Assembly: GCF_024347095.1 (NCBI RefSeq)
Contig: NZ_AP024903.1
Location: 310,001-374,000, forward strand
DNA from: Vibrio rhizosphaerae
GTDB taxonomy: Bacteria > Pseudomonadota > Gammaproteobacteria > Enterobacterales > Vibrionaceae
Direction of reading: 5' to 3'
Length of the DNA: 64,000 nucleotides
Within the stretch, counting starts at the first letter, position 1, and every line of letters starts with the position of its first letter. This document shows positions 1 through 10,625 of the stretch, piece after piece. The notes beneath the pieces were generated by a model. The model did no database searches, had not been told where the DNA came from, and worked only from the letters and a program-made list of their open reading frames with translations. The translations under genes and the position numbers were made by a program.

Positions 1-491
1 AACCCGAATTGCGGACAAGCGGCGTAGCACAACCCACAGTTGATACAGCCGGCAAACTGTTTGTATTTTGCCATCTGGGCCGGGGTTTGCAGGTTGGTAC
101 CGTCTTCCGGTTTGCGGTCATTACCGATGATGTAAGGCTTAATCGCTTCGAGACGCTCGATAAACGGCGTCATATCGACAATTAAATCTTTCTCAATCGG
201 GAAATTGGCCAGCGGTTCGATTTTCACACCGTCCGGGTAGTCGCGCAGGAAGCTTTTACAGGCGAGTTTCGGCACGCCATTGACCATCACACCACAAGAG
301 CCGCAGATCGCCATCCGGCAGGACCAGCGATAGGAGAGATTCTTATCCAGATGATCTTTCACATATGAAATCGTGTCGAGGATCGACATGGTTTCATTGA
401 AAGGGACCTCGAAAGACTGTAAGTAAGGTTCCGCATCTTTTTCCGGGTCATAACGCAGAATATCCACTTTTTGCATACGTTGGGTGACCAT
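1..491 (-). CDS. frdB: Fumarate reductase iron-sulfur subunit (partial, C-terminus outside window)
   Basis: FrdB carries electrons from menaquinol through its iron-sulfur clusters to the FrdA flavin at the inner face of the membrane during anaerobic fumarate respiration. The visible 163 residues start [12 protein letters not shown] and contain the [2Fe-2S] cysteine cluster ([12 protein letters not shown], followed by a later Cys in KLACKS) and the start of the second cluster region ([12 protein letters not shown]). The start lies 2 bases downstream of the frdA stop, so the two are one transcript; frdC and frdD would be expected just beyond the left edge. The family match is very clear; only the missing C-terminus is unverified. 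Confidence 0.97.
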   Translation of the reverse strand, partial: MVTQRMQKVDILRYDPEKDAEPYLQSFEVPFNETMSILDTISYVKDHLDKNLSYRWSCRMAICGSCGVMVNGVPKLACKSFLRDYPDGVKIEPLANFPIEKDLIVDMTPFIERLEAIKPYIIGNDRKPEDGTNLQTPAQMAKYKQFAGCINCGLCYAACPQFG

Positions 492-493
492 GA

Positions 494-2296
494 TTAATTC
501 TCCTCTGCGCGCTGTTTGGCTTCTTCTGCAGCGGCTTGCTCAGCAGCGGCACCGTAAAGACGAGCTTTCGGTTGTGACTTGGTGATGGTGACATCACTGT
601 AGTCAATCCGGGGCGCAGCATCTTTTTGATAGAAGGCCAGTGAGTGTTTGAGGAAGTTCACATCGTCACGCTCGGTACAACCTTCATCGAGACGCTGATG
701 CGCGCCCCGAGATTCCTTGCGGAGAATGGCGGAGTGCACCATGGCTTCGGCAACTTCCAGACTATGGCCGATTTCAATCGCGTACAGTAAGTCGGTGTTA
801 AAGACTTTGCCTTTGTCTTTGATACTGATTTTTTTGTAGCGTGCTTTCAGCTCAGCCAGTTTATCAACCGTCTGTTGCATCAAATCGGCCTGACGGTAGA
901 TCCCGCAGCCCGCTTCCATGGCATTGCCCATTTCAGTCCGGATATCGGCCCAGTTTTCATCGCCTTCCTGATCCATCAGAGACTGAATGTGTTGTTCAAC
1001 GGATTTGACCTGTGCTTCGATGGCTTTATCGTTCCAGCCTTTGAATGTTTCAACGCGTTTAGCCGCATGTTCACCGGCAACACGACCGAATACCACTAAT
1101 TCAGCCAGTGAGTTAGAGCCGAGACGGTTGGCACCGTGCAGTCCGACGGATGAGCATTCCCCGACAGCAAATAAGCCTTGGATACGGGTTTCACACTGAC
1201 CGTTCGTTTCAATCCCGCCCATGGTGTAATGTACCGTCGGACGGATCGGGATCGGCTCTTTGACCGGATCGACATTAACGTAAGCTTTAGCCAGCTCGCA
1301 GATAAAGGGCAGACGTTCATGCAGATATTCCTCACCCAGATGACGCAGATCCAGATGGACGACATCGCCGAGTGGGTGCTTGATGGTGTTCCCTTTTTGT
1401 TGCTCGTGCCAGAAAGCCTGAGAGACTTTGTCACGCGGGCCGAGTTCCATATATTTGTTTTTCGGCTGACCGACCGGTGTTTCCGGGCCCATGCCGTAAT
1501 CTTGCAGATAACGGTAGCCGTTTTTATTAACGATAATACCGCCTTCACCCCGACACCCTTCGGTCATCAGGATCCCGGTACCGGGCAGTCCGGTCGGGTG
1601 ATACTGGACAAACTCCATATCGCGCAGCGGTACACCGTGACGATAGGCCATTCCCATCCCGTCACCGGTAACAATACCGCCATTGGTATTACATTGATAA
1701 ACCCGACCCGCACCACCGGTAGCGAGCACAACGGATTTTGCTTTAATCGTGACCAGTTCGCCTTCCGACATATGAATCGCGATCAGGCCCTGAACCACGC
1801 CGTCATCAACCAGCAGGTCAACGACGAAATATTCGTCAAAGCGTTTGATTTGGGGATATTTAATTGATGTTTGGAACAGGGTATGCAGCATGTGGAACCC
1901 GGTTTTATCTGCGGCAAACCAGGTTCTCTCGACTTTCATACCACCGAAACGGCGAACGTTGACTTCACCATTTTCTTTCCGGCTCCAGGGGCAGCCCCAT
2001 TGCTCCATCTGGATCATTTCCCGGGTTGAGTTTTCGACAAAATACTCCACGACATCCTGTTCACAAAGCCAGTCCCCACCCCCGACAGTGTCGTTGAAAT
2101 GGTTATCTAAGCTATCCTCATCCTTGATAACTGCTGCGGAGCCTCCTTCTGCGGCAACCGTATGTGAGCGCATAGGATATACTTTTGAAATCAGAGCCAC
2201 CTGTAAATCAGGGTTAGCTTCTGCGGCAGCAATCGCAGTACGAAGACCGGCACCACCAGCGCCGATGACCGCGATATCTGTGGTAAGTGTTTGCAC
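494..2296 (-). CDS. frdA: Fumarate reductase flavoprotein subunit
   Basis: FrdA is the catalytic subunit that reduces fumarate to succinate with covalently bound FAD. The 600-residue protein begins with a dinucleotide-binding motif ([15 protein letters not shown]), has the FAD-attachment segment [14 protein letters not shown] near residue 45, and ends with the charged tail typical of FrdA rather than SdhA. Its length equals that of the enterobacterial and Vibrio enzymes. It is first in the frd operon, is divergent from epmA, and shares a 230-bp regulatory region that contains a near-consensus CRP site. An FNR site would be expected for an anaerobic enzyme but I saw no clear one. Confidence 0.97.
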   Translation of the reverse strand: MQTLTTDIAVIGAGGAGLRTAIAAAEANPDLQVALISKVYPMRSHTVAAEGGSAAVIKDEDSLDNHFNDTVGGGDWLCEQDVVEYFVENSTREMIQMEQWGCPWSRKENGEVNVRRFGGMKVERTWFAADKTGFHMLHTLFQTSIKYPQIKRFDEYFVVDLLVDDGVVQGLIAIHMSEGELVTIKAKSVVLATGGAGRVYQCNTNGGIVTGDGMGMAYRHGVPLRDMEFVQYHPTGLPGTGILMTEGCRGEGGIIVNKNGYRYLQDYGMGPETPVGQPKNKYMELGPRDKVSQAFWHEQQKGNTIKHPLGDVVHLDLRHLGEEYLHERLPFICELAKAYVNVDPVKEPIPIRPTVHYTMGGIETNGQCETRIQGLFAVGECSSVGLHGANRLGSNSLAELVVFGRVAGEHAAKRVETFKGWNDKAIEAQVKSVEQHIQSLMDQEGDENWADIRTEMGNAMEAGCGIYRQADLMQQTVDKLAELKARYKKISIKDKGKVFNTDLLYAIEIGHSLEVAEAMVHSAILRKESRGAHQRLDEGCTERDDVNFLKHSLAFYQKDAAPRIDYSDVTITKSQPKARLYGAAAEQAAAEEAKQRAEEN

Positions 2297-2458
2297 AGTT
2301 ATCCTCCAGTGAGTGATTTGCGGGAACCCCGCTTATTATCTAAAAACATAGTGCTTTTAGGGTCTTTTCAGTCTAATTGAACTCATATGCTGAAAAAATT
2401 GATTTCGTTAGGTTTTTAATCGAATATCATGCTTCACTATCGATATAATTATCCCATG

Positions 2459-2474
2459 TGTGATTGCTTTCACG
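2459..2474. promoter_or_regulatory. Candidate CRP binding site between frdA and epmA
   Basis: The 16-bp core reads TGTGATTGCTTTCACG, that is TGTGA-N6-TCACG, nine of ten conserved positions of the CRP consensus TGTGA-N6-TCACA. It lies about 57 bp upstream of the epmA start and about 160 bp upstream of the frdA start on the other strand, so either gene could be the target. The crp gene itself is in this window. Functional binding is inferred from the motif only. Confidence 0.6.
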
Positions 2475-2530
2475 TTTTACATTTGACGGCATATCCCGAT
2501 GGGATTTTGTTGTGTTAAGGCCAATTTTTC

Positions 2531-3508
2531 ATGCAAAGTCACCTCTCTTGGAAACCAACAATTTCAATGTTTCACCTGCGTGAGCGATCCCGATTAATGC
2601 ATGCTATCCGTCATTTTTTGACGGAAAGAGGCGTTTTGGAAGTTGAAACTCCCTCAATGAGTTTTGCGACCGTCACCGATGTTCACTTGCAAACCTTTAA
2701 AAGTCAGTTTTTCGGGCCTGACTTTGCCTCGGGACAGGCGGTTTATCTGATGACTAGCCCTGAGTTTCATATGAAGCGCCTGCTTGCCGCTGGCTCCGGT
2801 TCAATCTTTCAGCTTTGTAAAGCCTTCAGAAATGAAGAGAGCGGGCGCTATCACAATCCTGAATTTACTTTACTCGAATGGTATCGGGTCGGGTTTGATC
2901 ATCATCAGTTGATGGATGAAATGGATGATTTACTGCAAAGTATCTTGGGGTGTGTCCCGGCACAACGCACGACTTATCAGCAGGTGTTTCTCAAGCATGT
3001 TGGTCTTTGTCCTCTGGCTTGTGAGATGGATGAACTGCGCATGAAGGCACAACAGTTTGGATTTGCCGATATTGCTGAACATGAACAGGATCGGGATACG
3101 CTGTTACAACTGCTGTTTAGTATGGTGGTTGAACCGGCGATTGGTCAGACGGCTCCGGTATTTGTCTATGATTTCCCGGCATCTCAGGCCGCTCTTGCAC
3201 GAGTCAGTGCCGATGATCACCGGGTCGCGGAACGGTTTGAAGTCTATTTTAAAGGGATTGAACTGGCGAATGGTTTTCACGAACTCGATGATCCGCAAGA
3301 ACAATTGCGTCGATTTGAAGCCGATAATGAGAAAAGGTCACAAATGGGATTGGCGCAGCAACCCATTGATTATCATCTGATTCAGGCACTTGAGGCCGGT
3401 TTGCCCCATTGCGCCGGTGTTGCGTTGGGTATTGACCGCTTAGTGATGCTGGCTTTGGGGCAGTCTCATATACAGGATGTGATCGCGTTTCCTTTCCCGC
3501 ATGCCTAA
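2531..3508 (+). CDS. epmA: Elongation factor P--(R)-beta-lysine ligase
   Basis: EpmA (also called GenX/PoxA) attaches (R)-beta-lysine to a conserved lysine of elongation factor P, which helps ribosomes pass polyproline stretches. The 325-residue protein is a truncated class II lysyl-tRNA synthetase-like catalytic domain without an anticodon-binding domain. Visible class II signatures are the motif-2 region [20 protein letters not shown] and the C-terminal [15 protein letters not shown]. Length agrees with E. coli EpmA (325). The position divergent from frdA is the same as in Enterobacteria and other vibrios. Confidence 0.96.
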   Translation: MQSHLSWKPTISMFHLRERSRLMHAIRHFLTERGVLEVETPSMSFATVTDVHLQTFKSQFFGPDFASGQAVYLMTSPEFHMKRLLAAGSGSIFQLCKAFRNEESGRYHNPEFTLLEWYRVGFDHHQLMDEMDDLLQSILGCVPAQRTTYQQVFLKHVGLCPLACEMDELRMKAQQFGFADIAEHEQDRDTLLQLLFSMVVEPAIGQTAPVFVYDFPASQAALARVSADDHRVAERFEVYFKGIELANGFHELDDPQEQLRRFEADNEKRSQMGLAQQPIDYHLIQALEAGLPHCAGVALGIDRLVMLALGQSHIQDVIAFPFPHA

Positions 3509-3702
3509 AGTGACTTAGGGAATGTCGCAATATGGTGAGCATCACGGTGCTTACTTTATTGCTCAAGCCGCGCTGTATCAGCCATTTATTTGCTGTGTAA
3601 AGTTTGTCGCTCTTTCGGTTTATGATGTGAATCACTCGCGTCTTCGGAATAACATCGTTATACTCCCAGTCTGTTTTTGAACTGCAATACAAGAGACAGG
3701 AC

Positions 3703-4137
3703 ATGCAGGAGTATATTGAGTTTTTCCAGCAGAACATGATTCTTTCGCTGGCTTGGGTAGGTATCTTAGTTGCACTTATCCTGAATATTTTTAAATCATC
3801 CACAGCTAAATACCAGACGATCTCGGTGAACGAGTTAACGCATCTGATTAATAAAGAAGATGGTATTGTGGTTGATATCCGTTCTAATGAAGAGTTCCGA
3901 CAAGGACATATCACCGATGCGGTGAACTTGTTACCTTCAGAAATTAAGTCTGGATCTTATGGTTCCCTTGAAAACCGTAAATCCACCCCCATCATTGTCG
4001 TATGTAAAACAGGACAAACTGCACAGGAGAGTGCCACGTTGTTGGCTAAAGCTGGTTTTGAAAAGGTGAGTCTATTGAAAAATGGTCTTGTGGCCTGGAA
4101 TGAAGCCAATCTTCCTCTTGTTCGTGGTAAAAAATAA
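3703..4137 (+). CDS. yibN: Membrane-anchored rhodanese-like protein
   Basis: This 144-residue protein has one N-terminal membrane segment (about residues 13-29, SLAWVGILVALILNIF) followed by a single rhodanese domain (about 45-140). The rhodanese active loop VVCKTGQTA holds the candidate catalytic cysteine. Rhodanese domains transfer sulfane sulfur or sense thiols; the actual substrate of YibN proteins is not established. It precedes secB-gpsA-cysE as in Enterobacteria, and a hairpin at 4141-4171 separates it from secB. Confidence 0.92.
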   Translation: MQEYIEFFQQNMILSLAWVGILVALILNIFKSSTAKYQTISVNELTHLINKEDGIVVDIRSNEEFRQGHITDAVNLLPSEIKSGSYGSLENRKSTPIIVVCKTGQTAQESATLLAKAGFEKVSLLKNGLVAWNEANLPLVRGKK

Positions 4138-4140
4138 TCC

Positions 4141-4171
4141 AATCCTCAAGGAACGAAATTCTTTGAGGATT
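4141..4171 (+). terminator. Hairpin between yibN and secB
   Basis: AATCCTCAA at 4141-4149 pairs with TTGAGGATT at 4163-4171, and the stem extends inward with a G-U pair. Only four T residues follow, so this may be a weak terminator or a processing/attenuation hairpin in the secB leader, 22 bases before the secB start. Confidence 0.5.
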
Positions 4172-4193
4172 TTGAATCAATAAGGAAAATATC

Positions 4194-4670
4194 ATGTCTG
4201 AAGCAGCGCAACAGCAAGAACCGCAGCAGAACTTTGAAATCCAGCGTATCTACCTGAAAGATGCCTCTTATGAAGCCCCGAACGCCCCGATTATTTTTCA
4301 GAAAGACGGGAATTCGAATGTTAACTTGGATCTCGATACACAAAACAGAGAACTAGGCGAAGGCGTTTATGAAGTGGTTCTGCGTCTGACCGTGACCGTC
4401 AAGAAAGAAGATGAAACTGCATTTTTATGTGAAGTTCAGCAAGCTGGGATCTTCTCTGCCGAGCATATGGAACCGGGCCAGTTGGCACATTGTTTAGGTG
4501 CATTTTGCCCGAATATTCTTTTCCCGTATGCGCGTGAAACCATTTCTAGCCTTGTTGCGAAAGGAAGTTTCCCACAACTGAATCTGGCGCCGGTTAATTT
4601 TGATGCGTTATTCATGAATTATTTGCAACAGCAAGCATCTCAGGAAGCACAACCAGAGAATGCCTCTTAA
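4194..4670 (+). CDS. secB: Protein-export chaperone SecB
   Basis: SecB is a homotetrameric cytoplasmic chaperone that holds secretory precursors unfolded and delivers them to SecA. The 158-residue protein contains the conserved family blocks [26 protein letters not shown] and [18 protein letters not shown], which form the strand core and the SecA-contact region. Length and sequence match Vibrio SecB. The neighbours yibN, gpsA and cysE keep the classical order. A strong terminator follows at 4712-4754. Confidence 0.97.
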   Translation: MSEAAQQQEPQQNFEIQRIYLKDASYEAPNAPIIFQKDGNSNVNLDLDTQNRELGEGVYEVVLRLTVTVKKEDETAFLCEVQQAGIFSAEHMEPGQLAHCLGAFCPNILFPYARETISSLVAKGSFPQLNLAPVNFDALFMNYLQQQASQEAQPENAS

Positions 4671-4711
4671 GGGTGTCGTTTGACCCGTTAGCGGTATATT
4701 AAATACCTAAT

Positions 4712-4754
4712 AAAATGCACACGACATCAGCAAGGTGTTATGTGCATTTTTTGT
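4712..4754 (+). terminator. Intrinsic terminator after secB
   Basis: AAAATGCACA (4712-4721) is the inverse complement of TGTGCATTTT (4741-4750), and the T-run continues to 4752. It lies between secB and gpsA, so gpsA either has its own very close promoter or depends on read-through. Confidence 0.75.
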
Positions 4755-4783
4755 ATATCTTTTGTATAACATAAACATCGATA

Positions 4784-5845
4784 GTGCATGTTGAACTGAA
4801 TGGACAGAATATTGTGACTTCACATACCGATTTGATTACCCGAGACTCAATCGCGATGACGGTCATTGGCGCGGGTTCTTACGGAACATCTCTTGCCATC
4901 TCTCTGGCTCGGAATGGCGCGAATATTTTAATCTGGGGACACGACCCGCAACATATGCAGCAATTAGAAGCGGATCGGGAAAACCGGGCCTTTTTACCGG
5001 ATATTCCTTTTCCGGACACCCTCATCGTCACTTCAGACTTAAAAGCTGCTGTTCAGGCATCCCGGGATTTATTGATCGTTGTACCGAGCCATGTCTTTGG
5101 TGAAGTTTTACAACAGATACAGCCATATCTCCGGGCGGACAGCCGTATCTGTTGGGCAACCAAAGGGTTAGAACCTGAGACCGGACGCCTGCTCCAGGAT
5201 GTGGCGCATGATATTGTCGGTGATCAGCACGCGTTAGCTGTCATCTCAGGACCAACATTTGCTAAAGAACTGGCTATGGGGATGCCGACGGCAATATCAG
5301 TCGCTTCGGCTGACAGTCAGTTTGTTGCTGATTTACAAGACCAGATTCACTGTAGCAAGACGTTTCGAGTGTATGCCAATTCGGATTTCATCGGATTACA
5401 ACTTGGCGGGGCTGTAAAAAATGTTATTGCGATTGGTGCCGGTATTTCTGATGGCATGGGATTCGGTGCCAATGCACGAACCGCTTTAATTACCCGGGGG
5501 TTGGCAGAAATGAGCCGATTAGGGGTGACGTTAGGGGCTGCGCCAGAGACCTTTATGGGCATGGCCGGATTAGGCGACTTAGTGTTAACCTGTACCGATA
5601 ATCAATCGAGAAACCGGCGTTTTGGTTTAGCGCTTGGGCAGGGGCAATCGGTTGACACGGCACAGCGTGAAATTGGTCAGGTGGTTGAAGGGTATCGTAA
5701 TACCAAAGAAGTCTGGCTCCTGGCTCAGCGCATGGGCGTCGAAATGCCGATTGTCGATCAGGTTTATCAGGTCCTTTATCAAGGGAAAGATGCTCGCATA
5801 GCTGCGAGGGATTTACTCTCAAGAGATAAAAAGGCCGAGCATTGA
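4784..5845 (+). CDS. gpsA: Glycerol-3-phosphate dehydrogenase [NAD(P)+]
   Basis: GpsA reduces dihydroxyacetone phosphate to sn-glycerol-3-phosphate, the backbone for phospholipid synthesis. The N-terminal NAD(P)-binding motif is [15 protein letters not shown]; further family blocks are [20 protein letters not shown] with the catalytic lysine region [13 protein letters not shown], and [20 protein letters not shown]. From this ATG the protein is 353 residues. A GTG at 4814 would give 343 residues, closer to the usual length of about 340; neither start has a strong ribosome-binding site, so the start is uncertain by 10 codons. The gene is followed closely by cysE. Confidence 0.95.
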   Translation: MHVELNGQNIVTSHTDLITRDSIAMTVIGAGSYGTSLAISLARNGANILIWGHDPQHMQQLEADRENRAFLPDIPFPDTLIVTSDLKAAVQASRDLLIVVPSHVFGEVLQQIQPYLRADSRICWATKGLEPETGRLLQDVAHDIVGDQHALAVISGPTFAKELAMGMPTAISVASADSQFVADLQDQIHCSKTFRVYANSDFIGLQLGGAVKNVIAIGAGISDGMGFGANARTALITRGLAEMSRLGVTLGAAPETFMGMAGLGDLVLTCTDNQSRNRRFGLALGQGQSVDTAQREIGQVVEGYRNTKEVWLLAQRMGVEMPIVDQVYQVLYQGKDARIAARDLLSRDKKAEH

Positions 5846-5902
5846 TCGGCGCCGATGGTGGCCGAGCACGCAAAAATAGATAGCAAACAGAGAACTCAGA
5901 TA

Positions 5903-6727
5903 ATGAAGCAATGTGCAAAACATAAGGTTGTGTGGCAAACCATTGTTCAAGAAGCCCGGGAGATGACGGAACAAGAACCGATGCTGGCGAGTTTCTATCA
6001 TGCGACGATTATTAAGCATGATAGCTTATCCGCCGCTCTGAGTTATATTCTGGCGAATAAATTACACACAATTTCAATGCCTGCTATGGCCGTCAGAGAA
6101 GTGGTTGAGGAAGCATTGCAGTCAGATCCGGGCATTGCCGAATCAGCCGCTTGTGATATTTGTGCGACGGTTACCCGTGATCCAGCGGTAGGAAGATATT
6201 CGATCCCACTGTTATACCTGAAAGGTTTTCATGCACTACAAGGGTATCGGGTGGCTAACTGGCTATGGAAGCAAGGGCGCACAACACTTGCCGGTTATTT
6301 ACAACATCAAATTTCGGTCGCCTGTCAGGTCGATATTCATCCCGCAGCCCGGATTGGGCGAGCCATCATGCTCGACCACGCAACGGGAATTGTGATTGGT
6401 GAGACGGCCGTGATTGAAGATGATGTCTCAATTCTGCAAGATGTGACTCTTGGCGGAACCGGGAAAGAGTGTGGTGACCGACATCCGAAAATTCGTGAAG
6501 GGGTGATGATTGGTGCTGGTGCCAAAATCTTAGGCAATATTGAGATTGGTAAAGGGGCCAAGATTGGCTCGGGTTCAGTGGTTTTACAGGCGGTACCACC
6601 TCATACAACGGTTGCGGGTGTGCCCGCGAAAATTGTCGGCCGTCCACAAACAGACAAACCGTCTTTGGATATGGATCAGCATTTCAATGGCAATTCGCAG
6701 ATGTTTATTGGCGGGGACGGTATTTAG
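5903..6727 (+). CDS. cysE: Serine O-acetyltransferase
   Basis: CysE acetylates L-serine with acetyl-CoA, the committed step of cysteine synthesis, and is normally feedback-inhibited by cysteine. The 274-residue product has the N-terminal helical domain (SFYHATIIKHDSLSAALSYI) and the C-terminal left-handed beta-helix of hexapeptide repeats (GRAIMLDHATGIVIGETAVI, DRHPKIREGVMIGAGAKILG). The acetyl-transfer His of the DHATG segment is present. The reading frame opens at 5855, but this ATG gives the standard length of about 273 residues and matches family N-termini, so I prefer it. Confidence 0.95.
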   Translation: MKQCAKHKVVWQTIVQEAREMTEQEPMLASFYHATIIKHDSLSAALSYILANKLHTISMPAMAVREVVEEALQSDPGIAESAACDICATVTRDPAVGRYSIPLLYLKGFHALQGYRVANWLWKQGRTTLAGYLQHQISVACQVDIHPAARIGRAIMLDHATGIVIGETAVIEDDVSILQDVTLGGTGKECGDRHPKIREGVMIGAGAKILGNIEIGKGAKIGSGSVVLQAVPPHTTVAGVPAKIVGRPQTDKPSLDMDQHFNGNSQMFIGGDGI

Positions 6728-6749
6728 ATTTAGACGGTGTGAAAACGAA

Positions 6750-6774
6750 CAAGGGATGCCATCGGCATCCCTTG
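6750..6774. terminator. Bidirectional hairpin between convergent cysE and aphA
   Basis: CAAGGGATGCC (6750-6760) and GGCATCCCTTG (6764-6774) form a perfect 11-bp stem with a 3-base loop. It sits between the converging 3' ends of cysE and aphA. There is no long T-run on either strand, but the stem is strong and centrally placed. Confidence 0.7.
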
Positions 6775-6788
6775 TCACTGTCAACGAA

Positions 6789-7328
6789 TTAAGCAAGAGA
6801 GTTTAATGTTTCCAGTGTTTCTTCTGCCCACTCAAGCCATGCCTGACGAGCCAGAAGATTACGGCGAAGTGTTAAGCGTTCCAGTTTCTGTTGTTTATCC
6901 AACGAAGCTGGGTTTGCATAGTAAGCTGCTTCAACTTCCTGATAGTGAGCAACAAACTTCTTCGACTCTTCGATCAGTTCAACCAGTTGTTCACGATAAG
7001 GTTTTTCATCCTGAACAGAGCAAGCCATCAACTTGGCACTGAACTCATCGCGAACCGTCGGATGGGCTGTTGGTTGATCAAACCATTGGCTCAGGGCTTG
7101 ACGGCCGGCTTCCGTAATTGAATAAACCTTACGGTCCGGTTTTCCTTCCTGAGGTTCCAATACGCAAGTGACAAGCCCTTGCTGACCCATTTTATTCAGT
7201 TCGCGATAAACTTGTTGGTGACTTGCTTTCCAAAAGTAACCGATACTCGAGGAAAACTCTTTAGTAATATCGTATCCCGTCGCATCGCGTGTACTTAAAA
7301 CAGTAAGAATAACGTGTGGTAATGACAT
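6789..7328 (-). CDS. aphA: PadR-family transcriptional regulator AphA
   Basis: AphA is the low-cell-density master regulator of quorum sensing in vibrios and an activator of virulence and biofilm genes in V. cholerae. The 179-residue protein has the N-terminal PadR winged helix (MSLPHVILTVLSTRDATGY, then YRELNKMGQQGLV) and the C-terminal antiparallel coiled-coil dimerisation segment (about 115-175, rich in Glu, Lys, Leu). Length is the same as V. cholerae AphA and similarity is near end-to-end as far as I can recall. It is monocistronic, with a long upstream leader region that carries candidate Qrr small-RNA pairing sequences. Confidence 0.95.
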   Translation of the reverse strand: MSLPHVILTVLSTRDATGYDITKEFSSSIGYFWKASHQQVYRELNKMGQQGLVTCVLEPQEGKPDRKVYSITEAGRQALSQWFDQPTAHPTVRDEFSAKLMACSVQDEKPYREQLVELIEESKKFVAHYQEVEAAYYANPASLDKQQKLERLTLRRNLLARQAWLEWAEETLETLNSLA

Positions 7329-7637
7329 GTCTTCAATCCAAATGGTTAATTAACACAATGGGTTTGGATATTGCTGAGCTTTCTATGGCTCAATCTTAAA
7401 TTCATCCAAACAGTCACCGGCCTAAAAATTAGTTGCCGGATATGTCACCTTAAAAGCCGTTCATCACCTAATTGTTAGTATAGTAAATTCATATAACTTA
7501 CTGACTGCAACGCCGTTATTTTATGAGAATGTTGCAGCGGTTGGATAGTATATCTAATAATAAGCAAAGAGTAGAATAAACGTGTGGAAAAATGCAAAAA
7601 AACTGATAAAAAGCTCAATTGATGATTTTATCAGAAT
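7329..7637 (-). promoter_or_regulatory. aphA promoter and leader region
   Basis: This roughly 300-bp gene-free stretch upstream of aphA is AT-rich and should hold its promoter and 5' leader. Read on the minus strand it contains AGGTGAC (complement of 7444-7450) and CTAACAA (complement of 7472-7478). These are complementary to GUCACCU and UUGUUAG, sequences found in the conserved central part of Vibrio Qrr small RNAs, which are known to activate aphA translation. No operator could be assigned with certainty. Confidence 0.4.
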
Positions 7638-7663
7638 AAAAGGCCGCAGGATTGCGACCTTTT
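7638..7663 (-). terminator. Intrinsic terminator of ppc
   Basis: AAAAGGCCGCA (7638-7648) pairs with TGCGACCTTTT (7653-7663) with one G-U pair; on the minus strand the stem is followed by a T-rich run. It lies 30 bases past the ppc stop. Confidence 0.7.
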
Positions 7664-7693
7664 GGTTTATATTTAGCATAATATTCTGGTTCT

Positions 7694-10327
7694 TTAACCG
7701 GTGTTACGCATACCTGCTGCGATACCGGCAATGGTGACCATCAATGCTTCTTCAAGTTCAGCGGGTGGGGCATCATATTGACGCGTCCGATAGAGCAATT
7801 CAGCCTGCAGCATGTTGAGTGGTTCGACATAGATATTTCTCAGGCGGATTGATTCTTGCCCCCACGGATCACTTTGCATCAGGTTTTCATTGTTTTCGAC
7901 ATTCAGAACGGTTTGAATATCTTTTTGTAATTGCGTCCGCAGTCGTTGCCCCAGTTTTCTCAGATGTTCATCGACAAGACGCTCGTCGTAATACTGGGCA
8001 ATTTCCAGATTACATTTTGAATAGACCATCTCCAGCATTCCCAGACGGGTTGAGAAAAATGGCCATTCACGACACATTGCTTCCAATAGCGCCTGATGTC
8101 CTTTATCAATGGAGTATTGAATCGCTTCCCCGGCACCGAGCCAAGCCGGTAATACCAGACGGTTCTGGCTCCACGAGAAAATCCATGGAATAGCACGCAG
8201 GCTTTCGACACCACCATTGGGATTACGTTTGGCAGGGCGAGATCCCAGTGGCAGTTTACCCAATTCCAACTCTGGCGTCGCTTGACGGAAATAGGGCACA
8301 AAATCCGGTTCGCCACGGACCACTTTCCGGTAAGCTTCACACGAAATCTCAGATAAGACTTCCATCAGATCACGCCATTCCTGTTTTGGTTCCGGAGGCG
8401 GCAATAGGTTTGCTTCCAGAATCGCACTGGCATAGAGATTGAAACTGTTGATTGCGACATCCGGCAGCCCTAATTTGAAGCGGATCATTTCGCCTTGTTC
8501 AGTGACTCGCAGGCCGCCTTTCAAACTTTTGGGCGGTTGTGACAGCAGTGCTGCATGGGCGGGGGCTCCACCGCGTCCCAATGTACCGCCGCGACCATGG
8601 AACAAGGTCAGTTCGATACCTTCCTCTTCGCTGACTTTCACTAGGGATTCCATCGCACTGTACTGTGCCCAGCCAGCTGCCATTACCCCGGCATCTTTGG
8701 CGGAATCTGAATAGCCGATCATCACCATCTGATGGTTCTGGATGAAACCGCGATAGATATCAATTCCCATCAACTGACGGATGACAGACTCAGAGCGGTT
8801 GAGGTCGTCTAAGGTTTCGAACAGCGGACAAACATCCATACGATAAGGACAACCGGCCTCTTGAAGAAGCAAGTGTACCGCGAGCACATCTGAGGCGGTT
8901 CTGGCCATTGAAATGACGTAAGCGCCGAATGCTTCTTTCGGGTTTGCAGCAATGATTCGGCACGTATCGAGCACTTCCTGAACGGGTTCGGAGGGCTCCC
9001 AGTCACGAGGAATGAGTGGCCGTTTCGAGCTTAATTCATTGGTGAGAAAGGCAATCTTATCCTGTTCACTCCATTGGTCGTAATCCCCTAATCCCAGATA
9101 GCGCGTCAGTTCAGACAAAACATCAGAATGACGGGTGCTTTCCTGACGAATATCGAGGCGAACCAGATGGACGCCAAATGCTTTGATACGGCGTAGCGTA
9201 TCTAACAGGGAACCGTCGGCAATCGAGCCCATGCCACATTCATGCAATGACTGATAACAGGCATACAGTGGTTCCCATAGCTGACTGACATTTTTCAACG
9301 GCGCTTTGACTAACAACTGCTGACCCTGAATCTTTTCACCAAGAATATCAATCGTGTCGGTCAACAGTTGACGAATATCTTTCAGGATGGCCCGGTAAGG
9401 TTCGTGCTCTTCTTCACCGGCGAGACTGCGGACCTGATCATTACACTTGGTCATCGACAGTTCACTGATCAGTTCATTGATATCCCGCAGATACAAATCT
9501 GCCGCTTTCCAGCGAGAAAGCAGTAGCACTTCGCGGGTAATTTTATGCGTGACGAATGGGTTACCATCACGGTCTCCGCCCATCCAGGAAGAGAAATGGA
9601 CAGGACGTGCGTCAATCGGTAACCCTTCTCCCAGATAACCTTCCAGTCGTTCATCCAGTTCACGCAAAAATTCCGGCACGGCTTCCCAGAGGGAGTTTTC
9701 AACGACCGCAAATCCCCATTTGGCTTCATCCATTGGGGTCGGGCGTTGTTTACGAATGACATCCGAGTGCCAGAATTGCGCGATTAGCTGTTCGAGCCGG
9801 CGTTCTGCTTTATTGCGTTCTTTGGGGGCCAGCTCAATGAGCTCCAGACTCGACAGACATTGATTGATTTTGACCAGCTTGTTGATCATGGTGCGACGGG
9901 TAATTTCCGTCGGGTGAGCGGTCAGTACCAGTTCAATATTCAAATCACGAATTGCTTGTGCTGTGTCTAGCTTGCTGACCTGATTTTGGTTCAGTTTATT
10001 GAAGAGTTCGTTGATCGCGTCAGGCGTACAAATATGAGCGTCACAGTGGCGAGAGATCGTATGATATTGCTCTGCAATATTGGTTAAGTTCAAAAACTGG
10101 TTAAACGCTCGGGCAACCGGTGTAATTTGATCATCCGACAGATTCTTGATCTCTTCGACCAACGTATCCCGATCGGATGGGTTACCGTCTTTCAATGATT
10201 TCGAGAGTTTCCGTATCGTCTCTACCTTTTCTAAAATAACGTTGCCATCGGCATCGAGGATTGTCTTACCGAGCAATCTGCCGAGCATACTTACGTTACT
10301 TTTTAGCGCTGTATATTTTTCGTTCAT
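7694..10327 (-). CDS. ppc: Phosphoenolpyruvate carboxylase
   Basis: Ppc carboxylates phosphoenolpyruvate with bicarbonate to oxaloacetate and so replenishes the TCA cycle. The 877-residue enzyme shows the N-terminal [20 protein letters not shown], the catalytic His region [13 protein letters not shown], the [14 protein letters not shown] glycine loop, and the C-terminal [10 protein letters not shown] carboxy terminus that is nearly invariant in the family. The frame is open 11 codons further upstream, but this ATG has AGGATGACA just before it and matches the E. coli N-terminus. It is transcribed alone between argE and aphA. Confidence 0.97.
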   Translation of the reverse strand: MNEKYTALKSNVSMLGRLLGKTILDADGNVILEKVETIRKLSKSLKDGNPSDRDTLVEEIKNLSDDQITPVARAFNQFLNLTNIAEQYHTISRHCDAHICTPDAINELFNKLNQNQVSKLDTAQAIRDLNIELVLTAHPTEITRRTMINKLVKINQCLSSLELIELAPKERNKAERRLEQLIAQFWHSDVIRKQRPTPMDEAKWGFAVVENSLWEAVPEFLRELDERLEGYLGEGLPIDARPVHFSSWMGGDRDGNPFVTHKITREVLLLSRWKAADLYLRDINELISELSMTKCNDQVRSLAGEEEHEPYRAILKDIRQLLTDTIDILGEKIQGQQLLVKAPLKNVSQLWEPLYACYQSLHECGMGSIADGSLLDTLRRIKAFGVHLVRLDIRQESTRHSDVLSELTRYLGLGDYDQWSEQDKIAFLTNELSSKRPLIPRDWEPSEPVQEVLDTCRIIAANPKEAFGAYVISMARTASDVLAVHLLLQEAGCPYRMDVCPLFETLDDLNRSESVIRQLMGIDIYRGFIQNHQMVMIGYSDSAKDAGVMAAGWAQYSAMESLVKVSEEEGIELTLFHGRGGTLGRGGAPAHAALLSQPPKSLKGGLRVTEQGEMIRFKLGLPDVAINSFNLYASAILEANLLPPPEPKQEWRDLMEVLSEISCEAYRKVVRGEPDFVPYFRQATPELELGKLPLGSRPAKRNPNGGVESLRAIPWIFSWSQNRLVLPAWLGAGEAIQYSIDKGHQALLEAMCREWPFFSTRLGMLEMVYSKCNLEIAQYYDERLVDEHLRKLGQRLRTQLQKDIQTVLNVENNENLMQSDPWGQESIRLRNIYVEPLNMLQAELLYRTRQYDAPPAELEEALMVTIAGIAAGMRNTG

Positions 10328-10625
10328 TGTCATCCTGCCTTGAAAAAAAACTACATCCAATGTTCTTGTTCGATCTTGCTATATCGTGGATTCTCTCCAG
10401 TTAAACTCCATATAGAGTAACAATATTCTGTTTGTTGTCTATACGAATAGATTAAATAATAAATAGGATTTAAGCGTTTTTTGTTGAAAGTTTCTTTCAG
10501 AATGGCCTGAATGGTTAATCCTGTTTCAGGCCCTTTATGTGCTTCAAAAAGTGTTCCATGCCAAACAATGTTGATGGTGTCCATTGTGCCGATACATTGT
10601 GCTCAATCCACATCGTGATTTGTGA

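Noticed and set aside
10351..10584. 77-codon minus-strand frame between argE and ppc
   Set aside because: No ribosome-binding site, no recognisable similarity, and it overlaps the ppc start region.
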